The notes: generated from the sequence alone by a model not told the origin. A stretch of DNA of 64,000 nt from Corydoras sp. C115 (GCA_019802505.1 JAFMOC010000095.1:226001-290000), one strand, 5' to 3'. Shown: positions 11,003 through 23,435, counted from the stretch's first letter. Numbers and translations are program-made.

Positions 11003-11155
11003 TAATTTACATTTACATTTACATTTGGTCATTTAGCAGACACTTTTATCCAAAGCTCAAGGACCCACATTGTTAACTGCAGTGGACCTGGGATATGAAC
11101 CCACAACCTTCTTATTGATAGCCCAATGCCCTAACAACTGTGCAACCACATCCTC
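11003..11155 (-). repeat. Second tRNA-derived SINE family, partial
   Basis: Read on the minus strand, a tRNA-like head (GTTGCACAGTTGTTAGGGCA...) is followed by a B-box-like GGTTCATATCCC. It ends in the tail whose plus-strand form is CATTTAGCAGACACTTTTATCCAAAGC, a sequence widespread in teleosts. A better copy lies at 30361-30543. Confidence 0.65.
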
Positions 11156-14100
11156 AACTAATTTACCTAGTCTGATGGGTGGGTTGCAATGTCATTTTAC
11201 AGTGGAAAGGTCCTGGGTTCGACTTCCAGACAGAGAGTATATACACTACATGTGTCTGTTCTTCCAAAAGATGCAGTGTTATCCAACAATGTTAAGACAC
11301 TTCTATTAGATTTTTCCAAGATATGAATGTGTGAATGTGTTTGTCTATGCGTCTGCTCTGTTAAGAAAGACGAGTGGTTCACGAACTGAATACCTGTATC
11401 AGAAGACAGAAGGAGTTTAAACACAGGAGACAAGTACTGCTTGTAAAATCAATCAAATTATCACACGAGCAGACTGGGTAAAAATTATTCAGTGTTTTGG
11501 TTCAGGATGTTGGGAATTTATGAAGTTGATTCAGGAAATCCTTTTCACAAAAAACTTCTTGTTAAATAATATAAGAGCAGTTTAGAGCATATTAAATATA
11601 TTTCAACATTGTTTCAACACGTAAGTAGAATCGCAGTGTGGTGTGAGTGTGTTGTCCATAATTTAAGCAGCAGACATTGCATTTCCGTGAAATGTTGCAC
11701 ATTTTAACTACTGCTAATGTCTGTTAATTAGAGCGACAGAGAAACAGTAATTCCAAATAGAGCACATACCTTCTCAATAGCCTCCAGTGATTCGTTCTTA
11801 AAAGATTTACACCATATTTTGGTTTATACTGTATTTAAATTTGACCCTGCTATCATATACATTTTAATGTTTACCATCAGTAGTTGTTTTGCAGTGATTA
11901 ATTATGTCAGTATGTGTGTAGGACTAAATGTTTTAGTGGTCTGCACCGACACACTTATGCTAATCACATTGATTGTGAACTCATATTTCTAGAATTAATA
12001 TGTATCACTCTTGACTGCTATTGTTTGGCAGGGCTTTAATTGAACACCTCTGTTAATATTAAAAGCACATTAAAGTCTTAACTCTTGGCCCTATCTGAAG
12101 TTACTTTCAATGACATTTTTATAAAACAATGGGAAGGATTAATAAACTCCTGCCTGATCTCTGCTTTCCAGCTCTTTTACTATGGGGAACCAATTAAGTA
12201 CGCTTCAGGATGACTTTCATTTACACCACTCGGTCTGTTCCTCTGCCAGAATTTGGGATTAATTGGGAATTAATCTCCCCACCAGAACAAGTTTGCTTTT
12301 GTGCGCTTTGTATAACACGGATGCTCAGCAATAAGGGTTATGCCAACCTGTTTGTCTGCCCCCTCCCTTTTTCAGAGATTGATACCTATGTGTCCCAGAT
12401 GCTTCCATGCTGAAAATACGAGCCATTAAAAGAGAATAGCCGACAATGATTTTTTTCCCTCTCTGCCTGATTTTTCGAGCTTTATTAGCCATGCATATTA
12501 ATGACTCAATTAATTCTATTCATCCTTGCAAGCCGTTTGTTTGTTTTGCTTGACCTTTTATCTTAGGAGCATTCACGCCTGGCTTGGATTAAGCACTTAG
12601 CTTTTCTCCAATGCTTTCCAATGTGGCTGTGCCCCAAGTCCCTTTGTGATTGCAGGTCACCCTTAGAGTTATAGAGTCTGGTAGCTGCAAATGTGAAAGT
12701 AAGTATGGCATTATTAAAAACTGTTATTTCGGTCTGACAGCTCTCTAAATAAAATAACGACAGTCTGTTCCTCCCCCCTATTTTTGTTAACTTCAAAAAC
12801 TACTTTTTTAATTTAGGAAGATGCGAGTAAACAGGCTTGCTGCATGGAGCAGAGCAGGGGTTGGAAATTTGCCCCACGCTACATCTATCTCCCATTCAAA
12901 GTTAGCGGTGAGGACAGGAGATATAATTGAAAACTGCAGCTGGACTGTGTACAATCTTGTAAAGGGATGCCTTGGAAATTAGATTAATCAGAAAACAGAC
13001 ATTGTGGGGAAAGTTTGTTTCGAATGCCTGACAGTCCTGCTCTTTCTCTCATTTCAAATGTTGGCAGGGCAGCAGGCAGCTCCAAGGGAAATGTGCTCCT
13101 TTCATACTTGAGTAATTGATGAATTGTATGCAAAATGCAAATGAGAATCCATAAATCTTATGAATGACAGCTTAATTTATGTGAGCCTTAATGAATGCAG
13201 GATTAGATTTTAATTAAATATCCTCAAAGGCACCCTGACTAGTAAGTTTTTAAAGCCTTGTTTTAAAGGCTTGTTTCATATGCATTGCGGCTCATGGATG
13301 AAATTCCCCCAGTTTTAAAGATGATATCTGTTCTGTTTTGTTAAGCAAAGTGACTGCAATTAATAAATATCAGTATGGATAGCATATCTACTGATCTCAG
13401 ACTTTCCTGGAACTGCTCATTTTCTTCCATTTGATTAACTTTGTAACTTAGTTTTTTTTTGCTTCTTTGAACTCATATCTGATTTATAACTATTCCTGCA
13501 ATATCTTTTTAATTAGGAGAATCGTCCATTAGACACGCAAAAGTCAACCAATTAGGCATCCGCTATAAATTCCCAGGATATGTACTGTCTGCTGCCGCCT
13601 CATTATTAGTGGTAACAGAACTAATACAAAACAATTTCAAGCTTTACAATTATGCAACACAATTACAGAATCCGCACAGGACCTTTAACGATGCATGAAA
13701 ATAGCAGGGTTTTTCTTTTTTTAGGTCTTTTAGGTCTTTGGCAAAGATCTGTATTAAAACTATTAATTAGATATTATGTTTTTATCTACAGCTGCCCACA
13801 TATTTCCTTTTACCTTTTTTTTTGCTTCGACGATTGCTCCAGCCATGTAAATAAAGCTAGAGAAAGGAAAACGACTGGGGTAGGGAGTTCCTTTGCAGCA
13901 GTGGCAATCTGATGGTCCCGCCTGGTGGCTTTTTAATCAGAGCGTGCCATACACAAAGGGAACAGGAAGGGCAATTTTATAACCATTTGCTCTTTATATC
14001 TGTAAATGTTACACACAGATGCGGGCCCGATGAAGGATAGCGAGGCCAGTTACATTAAATGAGGGCTGGGTGGGGGTTGTGAGTGATGTTGGTGTTATTG

Positions 14101-14683
14101 CTGTAGGTAACTGGTTCCTTTGATTGTGTACATTTGATCTAATATATTGTTCCTCACAAAAGTTCAGCAGTTAGCAGCAGATGCAGCTGCTCATAAAAAA
14201 AAGCTCAGAGGCCTTTTTATAAAGTGCTCAGGCTAATCCATTTATCTGAATCTGATAAGGCCGCTTTAGCTACCAGGCTGAAGTGAGAGGTGACAGGTGT
14301 GTGAGAGCGGCAAGATGGAGATAAAGCAACAGCAGCTCAATGCAAATAAAGGCAAAGATAAAACCCAGATCCAAGCTGGGTTTGATGAATGCTGTAGTGG
14401 CAGAGGAGCGGGCTAGTACGTAACCCACAGTGACCTCTTTTGTGATCTTTCATTAGCTTGCAGGTGCGAAAAGGTATGTGATAGCTACAGTGTATTATCC
14501 AGTGTCAAGTAACAGCAGATATCAGCCCTTTTTTTTACGTACATTGAATACATTTTAAACATGCAGGTACCTTGTTAGAATGATAGTCACAAGTAGAACA
14601 TGTCTAACCTGGAACAGAGGTGTTGTCTTTTTATTATATTGATGCTTGGAATTAATATAATATATAGCATTTGCTGTAAAGAT
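11156..14683. other. Intron, long unique block
   Basis: About 3.5 kb with no exon and no clear transposon. From about 11950 to 14450 the sequence is non-repetitive and rich in TAATTA, TTAATTA and TGACAG motifs. This is the longest repeat-free stretch of the first intron and a good place to look for conserved non-coding elements. Confidence 0.45.
13085..13270. promoter_or_regulatory. Candidate enhancer, POU/homeodomain motifs
   Basis: An octamer ATGCAAAT stands at 13135-13142, next to GAGTAATTGATGAATTG and followed by GAATGACAG (TALE-like) and TTTTAATTAAAT. The cluster sits in repeat-free intron of a developmental gene. Motifs alone are weak evidence; cross-species conservation has not been tested. 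Confidence 0.25.
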
Positions 14684-14695
14684 ATACTGTATTGT

Positions 14696-15058
14696 TCATT
14701 CATTCATTCATTATCTTCCGCTTTATCCTATATTAGGGTCGTGGGGGGGGGGGGTTTCCCATGCCCATCCAGGGGAGAACCTTTCGGGCGCTGGGCAGAT
14801 AAACCCAGGACAGGGTGCCAATCTATCGCTGGGCACACACGCACAGACACGCACACAAACACAATATATTTGGGACAATTTGGAGAACTCAATTGACTTG
14901 ATCCATGTTTTTGGACTGTGGGAGGAAACCGGAGAACCCGGAGGAAAACCACGCGGACATGGAGAGAACATGGAAACTCCACCCAGATGGGGATTCGAAC
15001 CGGGAATCCCTAGTGCTGAGAGGCGAACGTGGTAACCACTAAGCCACCGTGCCGCCAC
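14696..15058 (-). mobile_element. V-SINE, full length, with target duplication
   Basis: A complete copy in reverse orientation, from (CATT)n CATTATCTTCCGCTTTATCC to GCCACCGTGCCGCC. The 12-bp flanks ATACTGTATTGT at 14684-14695 and 15059-15070 are identical, as expected for target-primed retroposition. A run of ten G at the tail side replaces the usual shorter run. Confidence 0.93.
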
Positions 15059-15084
15059 ATACTGTATTGTATTATTGTAAATAC

Positions 15085-15420
15085 ATTACAAGAAAGAGGT
15101 GTTGTTAGGCCTGATGCGAAGCTGTGTACCGTTACACCTCTTTTCTGTGATTTATTTACAAAAATGCACAGCTTTGACTGCTTTATTGCTTTTATAAAAC
15201 AGTTGCAAACACATTATAATAATAATAATAAAAAAAGTTCGATTCATAAATGCGCTTATTGAAAACAAAATCGTTAATGAACTGGTCTTCCGTGACATAG
15301 TCTGGTCTTGTTTGAAAGTGAACATTGATTGCTGAGTAACTGGATACCAGGACAACAGAATTCTCTGTTCTCTAACAATCAAAAAATGCCTTCTAGTGGC
15401 CATTTTACAGAACATGAATT
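15085..15420. repeat. Interspersed repeat family B
   Basis: Starts AGAAAGAGGTGTTGTTAGGC and contains TGATTTATTTACA, GACTGCTTTATTGCTTTTAT and AAAGTGAACATTGATTGCTG. The same blocks in the same order recur at 48055-48400 and 60588-60790, with fragments at 17405-17560 and 23895-23985. I cannot name the family. Confidence 0.6.
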
Positions 15421-15506
15421 ATAAAGCTGCAACAGGTTTAGTACTTAATTATAATTTGACTGTTGGTATACTAATCTGTATTAATATATTAATATATATT
15501 AAACAT

Positions 15507-15510
<4 letters not shown>

Positions 15511-15580
<70 letters not shown>
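15511..15580. repeat. (AT)n microsatellite
   Basis: An uninterrupted AT run of about 35 units. Confidence 0.98.
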
Positions 15581-15584
<4 letters not shown>

Positions 15585-16587
15585 TATAAAAACAATGATC
15601 ACAATCATCACACATTAATATGAATGTACAAACAGCACAGCCCATCAGATTTAAAGGATCGGAACTTCCTGTTTTATAATATTATATATGCTATGTGCTG
15701 TGCTTTCCTCTGTTTGTCTAAATAAATTGTACAGATTTTAATTTCATTCCATCATGTTGGTACAGTAAATGCCAATGTTATCATTGAGACCTTATTTTTT
15801 TCTGAGTGGCCCCATCTCAGTGGATGAATCAACAAGGTATGCACTGCTATTATTGGGAAAGAAATAAAAAATAAACCAGCGATAATCTCTCGCTTAAAAG
15901 GTTATTGAGGTGGTGAAAGCTATTTTGTTAATTTATTTACTCTCTGCTTTGGTAAGATAAAGAAAATGAACAATTAGGGAATTCTAGGTGAGAGATTTGA
16001 AAAGGGCAATGACTTCAGGGTTAATATTTTATAAGGCCTGATTGGCGGGATTCTGGGAAGAGGCGGTATTTACAGAGGCTGAAAGTCCATAATTCATCTG
16101 CTTGTTTTGGTGCGCAGTGAGTAAATGAAATAAATATCTTCATCTTTACATTTTCCACATGACAAACAAAAGCCAGGCAGAAAAGGTTAATTGCTCCCTA
16201 CTACGCAAATCAAAGTGGGGTGTTCTTTTTACTAAACTGGAGATGAACAAGCACTGACCGGATGACGACAGTTTACCTGAAGATGTCAAAATATGTCTCT
16301 ATCAGGCCCCTGCAGCCAAAAACAGCAGTCCTTTTAATGGCTCACGGACTTGTAACTCGCAGGAATGTTTTTATGCTGAGTCTGTGCCATGTGTATCGGA
16401 CACAGAACGTGAAATGTGTTTTGGTATGTGTTAAACAGTATTTCCTCCTTGTATCAGTTTTCCTGCGTGAAACAAATGGAAGGGGAAAAACAGATGAGAG
16501 GGTGTATTAAATTATTGCTGGTTATTGCATTGAGTTATTGAAATAAGAGTGTATTGTGTGGCTCTAATCTGATTACATTTGCAATGT
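15581..16587. other. Intron, unique sequence
   Basis: No exon or mobile element is recognised. Confidence 0.4.
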
Positions 16588-17333
16588 GGTAGGGCTGGGA
16601 GGATCATGTTTCTCTCTGGACTCCTAGGTCAACATGGACCAAGGCCATTAAAGGAAGCATGGTTCAGAGAAAGTTCAGTACTATTTTCTTTTTGCCATGG
16701 TTTCAAAGAGAAAGATAATTCCTTTGTCTGTTGTGTATGTGCTATTTTGGAGCCTGGGACAATTGTACTGTTACAGAATTCTGACATTGGCCTGGGCAAT
16801 ATGGAATCATTGATTAAGGTCTAAAAAAAGAGCAGGATAATTTGCTTTGTCTTTTTTTTCCCTACTCAACAAACATTAACATGTTATAATAGGTTATCCT
16901 ATTATTATAATGTGCTAAGTTTCCTACTCAATTTGTAGCCAATAATTTTTTTTGTAGTGTTACTAGTAAGAACAAAAACATAAAAATTAAATAATAAGGG
17001 CAAATTAACAAAATAAAAGAAATTAAATAATGGGCAGTTCTAGTCTTTTAGTCTTTGATCAGGGTGCGTTTGTTTGTTTTTAGTCCGACAAAGAAAATCC
17101 GAACCAGTTCCACACAGCTGATGAAACTGTGCCTTGCTTTGGGAGGAGTTCATGCCTGCTCGTTGCCATGTTGTTTATTTGTGTATACCTCGTGGGGGAT
17201 GTTAGCCCAGAGGAGAGTGTCGATTGCTAATGGTTGTATGTAGAACGTTAAAAAAATAGAATTTTTATTAAAATAAATGGATTTACACAAAAAATTTAAT
17301 GAATAGAAAAAATCTATTTATCGCTCAGCCCTA
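16588..17333. mobile_element. Possible degenerate hAT-type element
   Basis: The left end TAGGGCTGGGAGGATCAT and the right end ATCGCTCAGCCCTA are imperfect inverted copies of a TAGGGCTG(A/G)GCGAT-like terminus common in fish hAT-type repeats. A clear 8-bp duplication is not seen and no transposase is left, so the pairing of ends may be wrong. Confidence 0.35.
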
Positions 17334-17404
17334 GTTCTAATTAAATATATTTCTGAATAAAACTCATCTTATAAACACAATAAGGCACTTGAGGCTGTGA
17401 ATTA

Positions 17405-17560
17405 TTGTGAATAAATTACGGAAAAGAGGTGTAAGACACTCTGTATCCTGCCTAACAACACCTTTTTACCATGATTTATTTACAGTGCACACGCTCTATT
17501 GCATCACTGCTTTATTGAATACCTGAAATTAAATCACAGAACAAATTGAAATCATTAAAA
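17405..17560. repeat. Repeat family B, fragment
   Basis: GAAAAGAGGTGTAAGACACT, CATGATTTATTTACAGTGCA and CACTGCTTTATTGAATAC match the family B copy at 15085. Confidence 0.5.
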
Positions 17561-19436
17561 TGTGTGTTTCTGTTAAACTGTCAAAAAATTTATTAGAAGT
17601 ACAAAGTTTCACACATATGCACATCTTAATGTTTATAGTGCTCCCCCAATTCCATTTAGTTAGGAATGATATTAAGTGTTTGCAAAATGCATGAAGCTGA
17701 TATAAAAAAAAGACAAATAGGGATACAATTACACAGAGACAGCCCTAATAAATGTCAGGTGCACTTATGTGACCACTAAAAAGGATTTTAATATTTTTTA
17801 TATAACAAACAGACTAATTTATTTGTTTTATTGTGTATTATACTTGGCTTTCAAAAAAAATGCTAAAAAATTAACTTAGCCCTTCGGTTAGAGGATGTAA
17901 AGCACTGTAGCTGATGAACTATTACTCTTTTACATTGGTCTACTTTTCTGGACTTTCTGTGCCAGGCTATTTAAGGATTCAGTATGAACAGCTTGACAAA
18001 TTGTCTGCTGCATTTGTAATAATCCAGTTCTCTTGGCCTTTGTTGGCATACTACAGTATATAGAGTCTACAGGAACATGTGACAGAGCAGTGTATTATGC
18101 TGGTGGGGCACCTTACGTTGTGGGGCACCTTACGTTGTGCACCTTCAAAGACAAGCATCAGCTGAAGCGCTGCAAAATGAAAGCAACTAAAACATGAAAA
18201 AAATTATGTTTAACAATGTAAATGAATATAAAATAAGTGCCATTTTCACAAATGAAAATCTGGAGATTTAAATGTAATAAAATCTCCAAACATGAAGTGC
18301 AGCATAGTCACGTCACTTTCAATAACAGTCATATTTAACTAATGCAATCAGCCCCACAAAGAGCTCTTTTGTTTTTTTTCTGCTCTTGAGCTAAACTGAC
18401 TCTTATACTGGTTCTAAGTTGTTCCTGAAATGAAAGTTAATGTGACATTTTAAGATAAATGTAATTTTACCTACCTTTGTAAGATGATGGGGGAAAAGAG
18501 GCCTTTACCGTTGCATGCCCTCTGTTAGGCCTTTTATCAATAATTCAGGCGTGTAGGATGAACTGATGGCACTTAAACTTCTCCCTGAGCAGATCAAAGG
18601 ATGGCTTCTGTGTGAGCAGGATTTACTTTTCAGCTGGGAATAGGAGCATTTTCATTTGTTGTCTCATATGTTCAAGGATAAAAAGAAAAGCACCACAAGC
18701 AAAGCAAAGCCCATTGCAGCCACTATTTTAATAAAATGTGCAAGCCTCTCTCTTGTTCTGCTTTAGTTTTAACCATCAAGAGACTGGTTAAATCTGAATT
18801 GCAAATGCAAAATTGAATTTTGTCAACTTTGTCCTTAAATTAACAGTTTAAAAAAAAAACTTCTACCAAATATCTCATAAAAGAATGGAAGTCTAATATT
18901 TAGTACTGCACTCAGCACAGTTTTGTTGTAGACTATATTTCTGCTGTCCTATGTTTTGTGGCAATGCTGATGTGATATAAACTCTGTACACTACTCTATA
19001 TGGCCTAAGGCTCATTGCTATCAAAAAGTGCCCCAGTTTATGGCTCCCTTTGTTTTAGCGAGTGGAATGAAAAATTTCCGTTTCAATTTCATGCCTGTCA
19101 GGAATAAAACATGATAAAATGCAATGAAACGCAGCTCATCTGCCCAGTCTTTAAATGTGCAAAACTGATGCGCATGATAGAGTAGGATAGAATGTGAACA
19201 AGTGAGCCTTAAAAAAAAGGCCTTGAGTCCAGGCTTGGAAATGCTGTTTTCTTGCTGTACCATTAGTCATAAAAATGAAAATCTGTTTAGTTATTAAAAA
19301 AAAAGAAGAAGATTTTTTAGATTTTATTTTATAAGGTACAGCTCCTCATTTCTACTGTACACTCACTTGTGTTTTTCCAGTTTCACTTGCAGTTCTACAG
19401 TTACAGTCTATCTGTTTCTCTACATATTTTTTTGTC
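17561..19436. other. Intron, unclassified
   Basis: No exon is recognised. A 17-bp direct repeat (TGGGGCACCTTACGTTG) stands twice in tandem near 18100-18137. Confidence 0.4.
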
Positions 19437-19640
19437 TGCTTTAGTTCGTTTTCCTATGACCAGGAGGTATTAGGGTGGTGGATAATTCTCAGTACAGCAA
19501 TTATACTGACATGGTGGTGGCGTGATAATTGGCGTGCTGATACCAGTGGATGAGGCATAGCAATGATGCTGAACAGAGATCAGTACACCAATCTAAACAT
19601 ACATAATAATAATAGCCAGTCTGTAGGGGTATACATAAAT
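19437..19640 (+). repeat. Interspersed repeat family C, fragment
   Basis: CTATGACCAGGAGGTATTAG, GGGTGGTGGATAATTCTCAG, TACTGACATGGTGGTGG and CCAGTGGATGAG match the core seen at 43985, 49140, 50690 and 56907. Confidence 0.65.
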
Positions 19641-19666
19641 GAGCTTAATAAATTACGTAGAGATTA

Positions 19667-19672
<6 letters not shown>

Positions 19673-19709
<37 letters not shown>
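19673..19709. repeat. (AT)n microsatellite
   Basis: AT run of about 18 units. Confidence 0.95.
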
Positions 19710-19711
<2 letters not shown>

Positions 19712-20696
19712 TTTATTTTCATTTGTTCATATTTTTTAACAGTTGCAAACAAAATAAGGATCAGTTTTCGCTTCTTATTATATTAAAATATTGAACAGTT
19801 ACCTTTAATCAGGTGTTGAGATTTCATGACCTATCTGTGGGCTCAATCAATGCTTTGTAATTATAGCAGCTTTCGTTGTGATTACTTTAAACGCTGCACA
19901 CAAATGCAGGCAGCACCATAATGACTGTGACATGCTTGAAAATCAGCTTGGAGGAGCATTTTTCCCGCCATCAACACAAGCATGTTCTGTCATTAATCAC
20001 CATGTGATCTTGGTCACTCATTTGGAGTAATAAAAGTTTCCATCATGAGCGTACAACAGGTCTGAATGATTTTGTCACACCACCTTCCAGCTACGTCTGG
20101 CATTAAATCAGGCAAGCAGAACATTTCCTAAGGCAGCCATTGCCTTTTAATTTCCTGAAGAACCTTAACTTATCATTCATTACAAGAACTACACATATTT
20201 GGTTTTTAAAAGTCTCATAAATCAGTAGTGGCCTGCCTGCAATAATTATAACAAGTTAACCTGTAATCCCCAGGCCAAAAGAGGCGAGTCCCAAACCTTA
20301 ACATATTCAAACGATGCAATTCAAATAGTGTGGGGATATTAATACAGGGAAGCAGGTAACGAGGTGCATCCTATGAATTATGCATCTAAAAGTGGTTGAT
20401 CTTCAATAAAGAAAATTAATTCGGCATGTAATCTAATTAGTCATGGAAGTCTTTTATATTGAGCTACAGAAAGCAACTGTCTTTGAAAGTGCAATGTATT
20501 TGCATTGCATGTTACCTCTAAATTTTTAGAATGTAATTGCATGACAAAGTGCTTTAATACTTCTGTTTTTTTCGTCTTCCCTTTCTCCTTACCTTCTATT
20601 CTCTCTCTCTTTCTTTTTCTGTCTCTCTGACTGTTTACTTCACCCTCTCTCTCACCTCTTCTCACCCCCTATGCCTAAACTTCACTTTGATTTTAG
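19710..20696. other. Intron flank upstream of the first visible exon
   Basis: Unique sequence. The last 120 bp are very pyrimidine-rich (TTCTCTCTCTCTTTCTTTTT and further) and serve as the extended polypyrimidine tract before the acceptor TTTTAG at 20691-20696. Confidence 0.6.
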
Positions 20697-20812
20697 CTCA
20701 AGACCCGGGAGGCCTCCGAAGAGGACCCAGAGTGTTACATCGCCAGAGAATCCTCATATAATGCCTCACTCTGTGCCTGGCCTCATGTCTCCAGGAATCA
20801 TTCCCCCCACAG
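20697..20812 (+). CDS. dach1: dach1 exon: end of Dachbox-N and start of linker
   Basis: 116 bp between the acceptor TTTTAG and the donor GTAACA. The first base completes a split serine codon, and the frame reads SRPGRPPKRTQSV, TSPENPHIMPHSV, PGLMSPGIIPPT. This matches vertebrate DACH1 just after the Ski/Sno-like DNA-binding fold. The basic GRPPKR motif is AT-hook-like and may add DNA contact or nuclear localisation. The exon ends after base 1 of a glycine codon, completed by the next exon at 31850. One visible difference from human is Pro for Ser after PEN. The donor GTAACA is weaker than consensus and the frame stays open past it. Confidence 0.96.
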
Positions 20813-20964
20813 GTAACACACTTGGCCTTGGTGTCCTCTCAGGAGCCCCTTCTGCACATCCGCTAAATGGCACGCTGCTAAAACTGACAGTGCCACACAA
20901 ACTTCCAGTCACAGTAACTGAGCTTCCACAGCTTTCTGCCCCCCCCACCTCCCCGACTTACTGA
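20813..20964 (+). other. Open read-through of exon 20697-20812 into the intron
   Basis: If the donor at 20813 is not used, the dach1 frame continues for about 50 codons (GNTLGLGVLSGAPSAHPL, then a Ser/Thr/Pro-rich stretch ending PPTSPTY) to a TGA at 20962-20964. This would give a truncated protein without Dachbox-C. It may be chance in a locally GC-richer segment; no known DACH1 isoform is matched from memory. Confidence 0.3.
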
Positions 20965-21387
20965 AAACAAATTGTAGTGCTCTTCTATCGCATTATTTCA
21001 GTAGATACTGCATTCTGCCTTGAGTGGATTTTAATTAGCCCGATTAAATCCACTCTGCTTCTATATGTACATATGCGACTATGTGAAAGTAAGCTTATCG
21101 CCACAAGAATCAACAACAGCTGCTTGTGCCTTTAGTTCCCCTTGAGCAGGTCTTATTATAGAGAGCACTTTTGTTCTATTTGAGGCTGGTTTTCATCGAA
21201 TAAGCTTTTGATGTCTCTTGCAATAAAGTCACCCTATTTACATACTAGATTTTTTAAATTATCCACAGCAAATAGATTTCATTCTTGCATGCTTGCTGCA
21301 CATTTGGACTGTTAGATACAAATAATGATTACATTGGTTTATTTTATCTTAGAAAAAGCAAGCATTACATATCCTCCCATTTTTAAA
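20965..21387. other. Intron, unique sequence
   Basis: No exon or mobile element is recognised. It contains AGTGGATTTTAATTAGCCCG followed by ATTAAATCCACT, a short imperfect inverted repeat at about 21020-21054. Confidence 0.45.
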
Positions 21388-21400
21388 CCAAGCAATATTC

Positions 21401-21749
21401 ATTCATTCATTATCTCCCGCTTTATCCTCTATTAGGTTCGCGGTGGGGTTCCCCATGCCCATCCAGGGGAGAACGTCTCAGGCGCTGAGCAGATAGACCC
21501 AGGACAGGGCGCCAATCCATCGCTGGGCACACACTCACTCACACAGACACACTCTATATGGGGCAATTTGGAGAATTCAATTGACTTGAACCATGTTTTT
21601 GGATTGTGGGAGGAAACCGGAGAACCCGGAGGAAACCCACGCAGACACGGGGAGAACATGAAAAAACTCCACCCAGATGGGGATTCGAACCGGGAATCCC
21701 TAGCGCTGAGAGGCGAACGTGCTAACCACTAAGCCACCGTGCCGCCGCT
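21401..21749 (-). mobile_element. V-SINE, full length, with target duplication
   Basis: Complete reverse-orientation copy. Flanking 13-bp direct repeats CCAAGCAATATTC at 21388-21400 and 21750-21762 mark retroposition. B-box-like GGGATTCGAACC and tRNA-like head are intact on the minus strand. Confidence 0.93.
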
Positions 21750-21762
21750 CCAAGCAATATTC

Positions 21763-22616
21763 CCTGTTAAAAATAACAGCTCTGCTTGCAGTAAATTTAG
21801 AATTTCAACCCAGTCTCAAAACAGGCAATCTCCAACAACAGGACCCTCACATTCAGGCTTTCAGCTCGGCGAGATAGGGCCAAGTTTTACTCTCCTTCAT
21901 CTGAACGGGGTCAGCCTATCAGTGTCTCATTTGGAAACTGGAACTTAGAGGGCACATCTCATAGGATGAGGGGCCTGTGCACTTGTTTAGTGCAACACAA
22001 CAACAGCCATAAAAAAACCCCTCTGATGTCCATTCTGCCTTTAAGCCTTGACAGGGGCTCTGATCTTGACATTTCTGTGAAGAAAAGCAACATTTTATTA
22101 CAAGGGTTTTGATGCTGGTGCATTATAGGTGTTCTTTTACTGTCAGAAGTCGGGGACACAGCCGTTTAATCTAGATACATGATTTGTTTTCGCTCTCATG
22201 TAGACTTCATGTATGGACTGCAAAATGAAAATACACAATATAATTTTACTACAATATTTTTTTTCCCAAATATAATCTTGAACTTAATAATTTGTTTACA
22301 AGTAAAAATATAGGTGAAGAGAAGACTAATAATAACAAATATAATACATTTGCAATATATAACAAAAGCAATTATCTCAGTGCATGTGCACATCTCACAT
22401 ACAGCGCATAGCACCTCAGATGCACACATGACCCCTACAAACAAACCATAAATCAGGCAGTCTGACATAGCCACATCAACTACTATTTATAATAATGCTA
22501 TTAGTAAATTAAACAGATCTGTTACATAGTAGTGTGTAGTAGTTCAAATGTGGAACACAATAAAACACTTGGATTATTTAACTAAAAATATTGACTTAGT
22601 TATTTTTATTAACATT
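21763..22616. other. Intron, unique sequence
   Basis: No exon or mobile element is recognised. Confidence 0.4.
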
Positions 22617-22617
22617 A

Positions 22618-22677
<60 letters not shown>
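22617..22677. repeat. (TTA)n microsatellite
   Basis: About 20 units of TTA. The array continues as ATT units after the SINE at 22678-23029, so the SINE appears to sit inside an older trinucleotide array. Confidence 0.95.
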
Positions 22678-23029
22678 GGGCGGCACGGTGGCTTAGTGGT
22701 TAACATGTTCGCCTTTCAGCGCTAGGGATTCCTGGTTCGAATCCCATCTGGGTGGAGTTTCCATGTTCTCCCCGTGTCTGCGTGGGTTTCCTCCGGGTTC
22801 TCTGGTTTCCTCCCACAGTTCAAAAACATGGATCAAGTCAATTGAGTTCTCCAAATTTCCCCATATAGAGTGTGTCTTTGTGAGTGAGTGTGTGCCCAGC
22901 GATGGATTTGTGTCCTGTCCTGGGTGTATCTGCCCAGCACCTGAAACGTTCTCCCCTGGATGGGCATGGGGAACCCCCCCGCGACCCTAATATACGATAA
23001 AGGGGAAGATAATGAATGAATGGATGAAA
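22678..23029 (+). mobile_element. V-SINE, full length
   Basis: Head GGGCGGCACGGTGGCTTAGT, B-box-like GGTTCGAATCCC, conserved core and GAAGATAATGAATGAATGG tail are all present. Trinucleotide ATT arrays border both ends. Confidence 0.9.
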
Positions 23030-23094
23030 TATTATTATTATTATTATTATTTATTTTTTTAATTTTTTATTATTATTGTTATTATTATTTTTCA
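23030..23094. repeat. (ATT)n and A/T-rich low complexity
   Basis: ATT units interrupted by T runs, continuing the array split by the SINE. Confidence 0.8.
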
Positions 23095-23307
23095 TAGCAA
23101 GTGGTATTTCAGTATGTCTGAGTTTAATCTGAAATGATGGAAACAGAAATGTTTTTTTACACTTACATACAAAAAAAGCAAAACAGAGCATATTAAATAC
23201 ATTAACCTGAAATTTGACATAATGTATTTTTTGTAATGTAATAAATATTTTTCACTATAATAATAGTATACTAATAGTATATAATATAGTATATAATAGT
23301 ATGTAAT

Positions 23308-23311
23308 CCTT

Positions 23312-23376
<65 letters not shown>
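23308..23376. repeat. Compound (CTT)n(ATT)n microsatellite
   Basis: About eleven CTT units pass directly into about twelve ATT units. Confidence 0.95.
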
Positions 23377-23377
<1 letters not shown>

Positions 23378-23435
23378 AATATACTTAATTGATCCCGAGA
23401 TGGAATTGCAGATGTTGCAGTTACTTATAATAATA

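Noticed and set aside
15396..15623. 75-codon frame with IYIYIY, and the similar frame at 44332
   Set aside because: It is produced by (AT)n and carries no gene signal.
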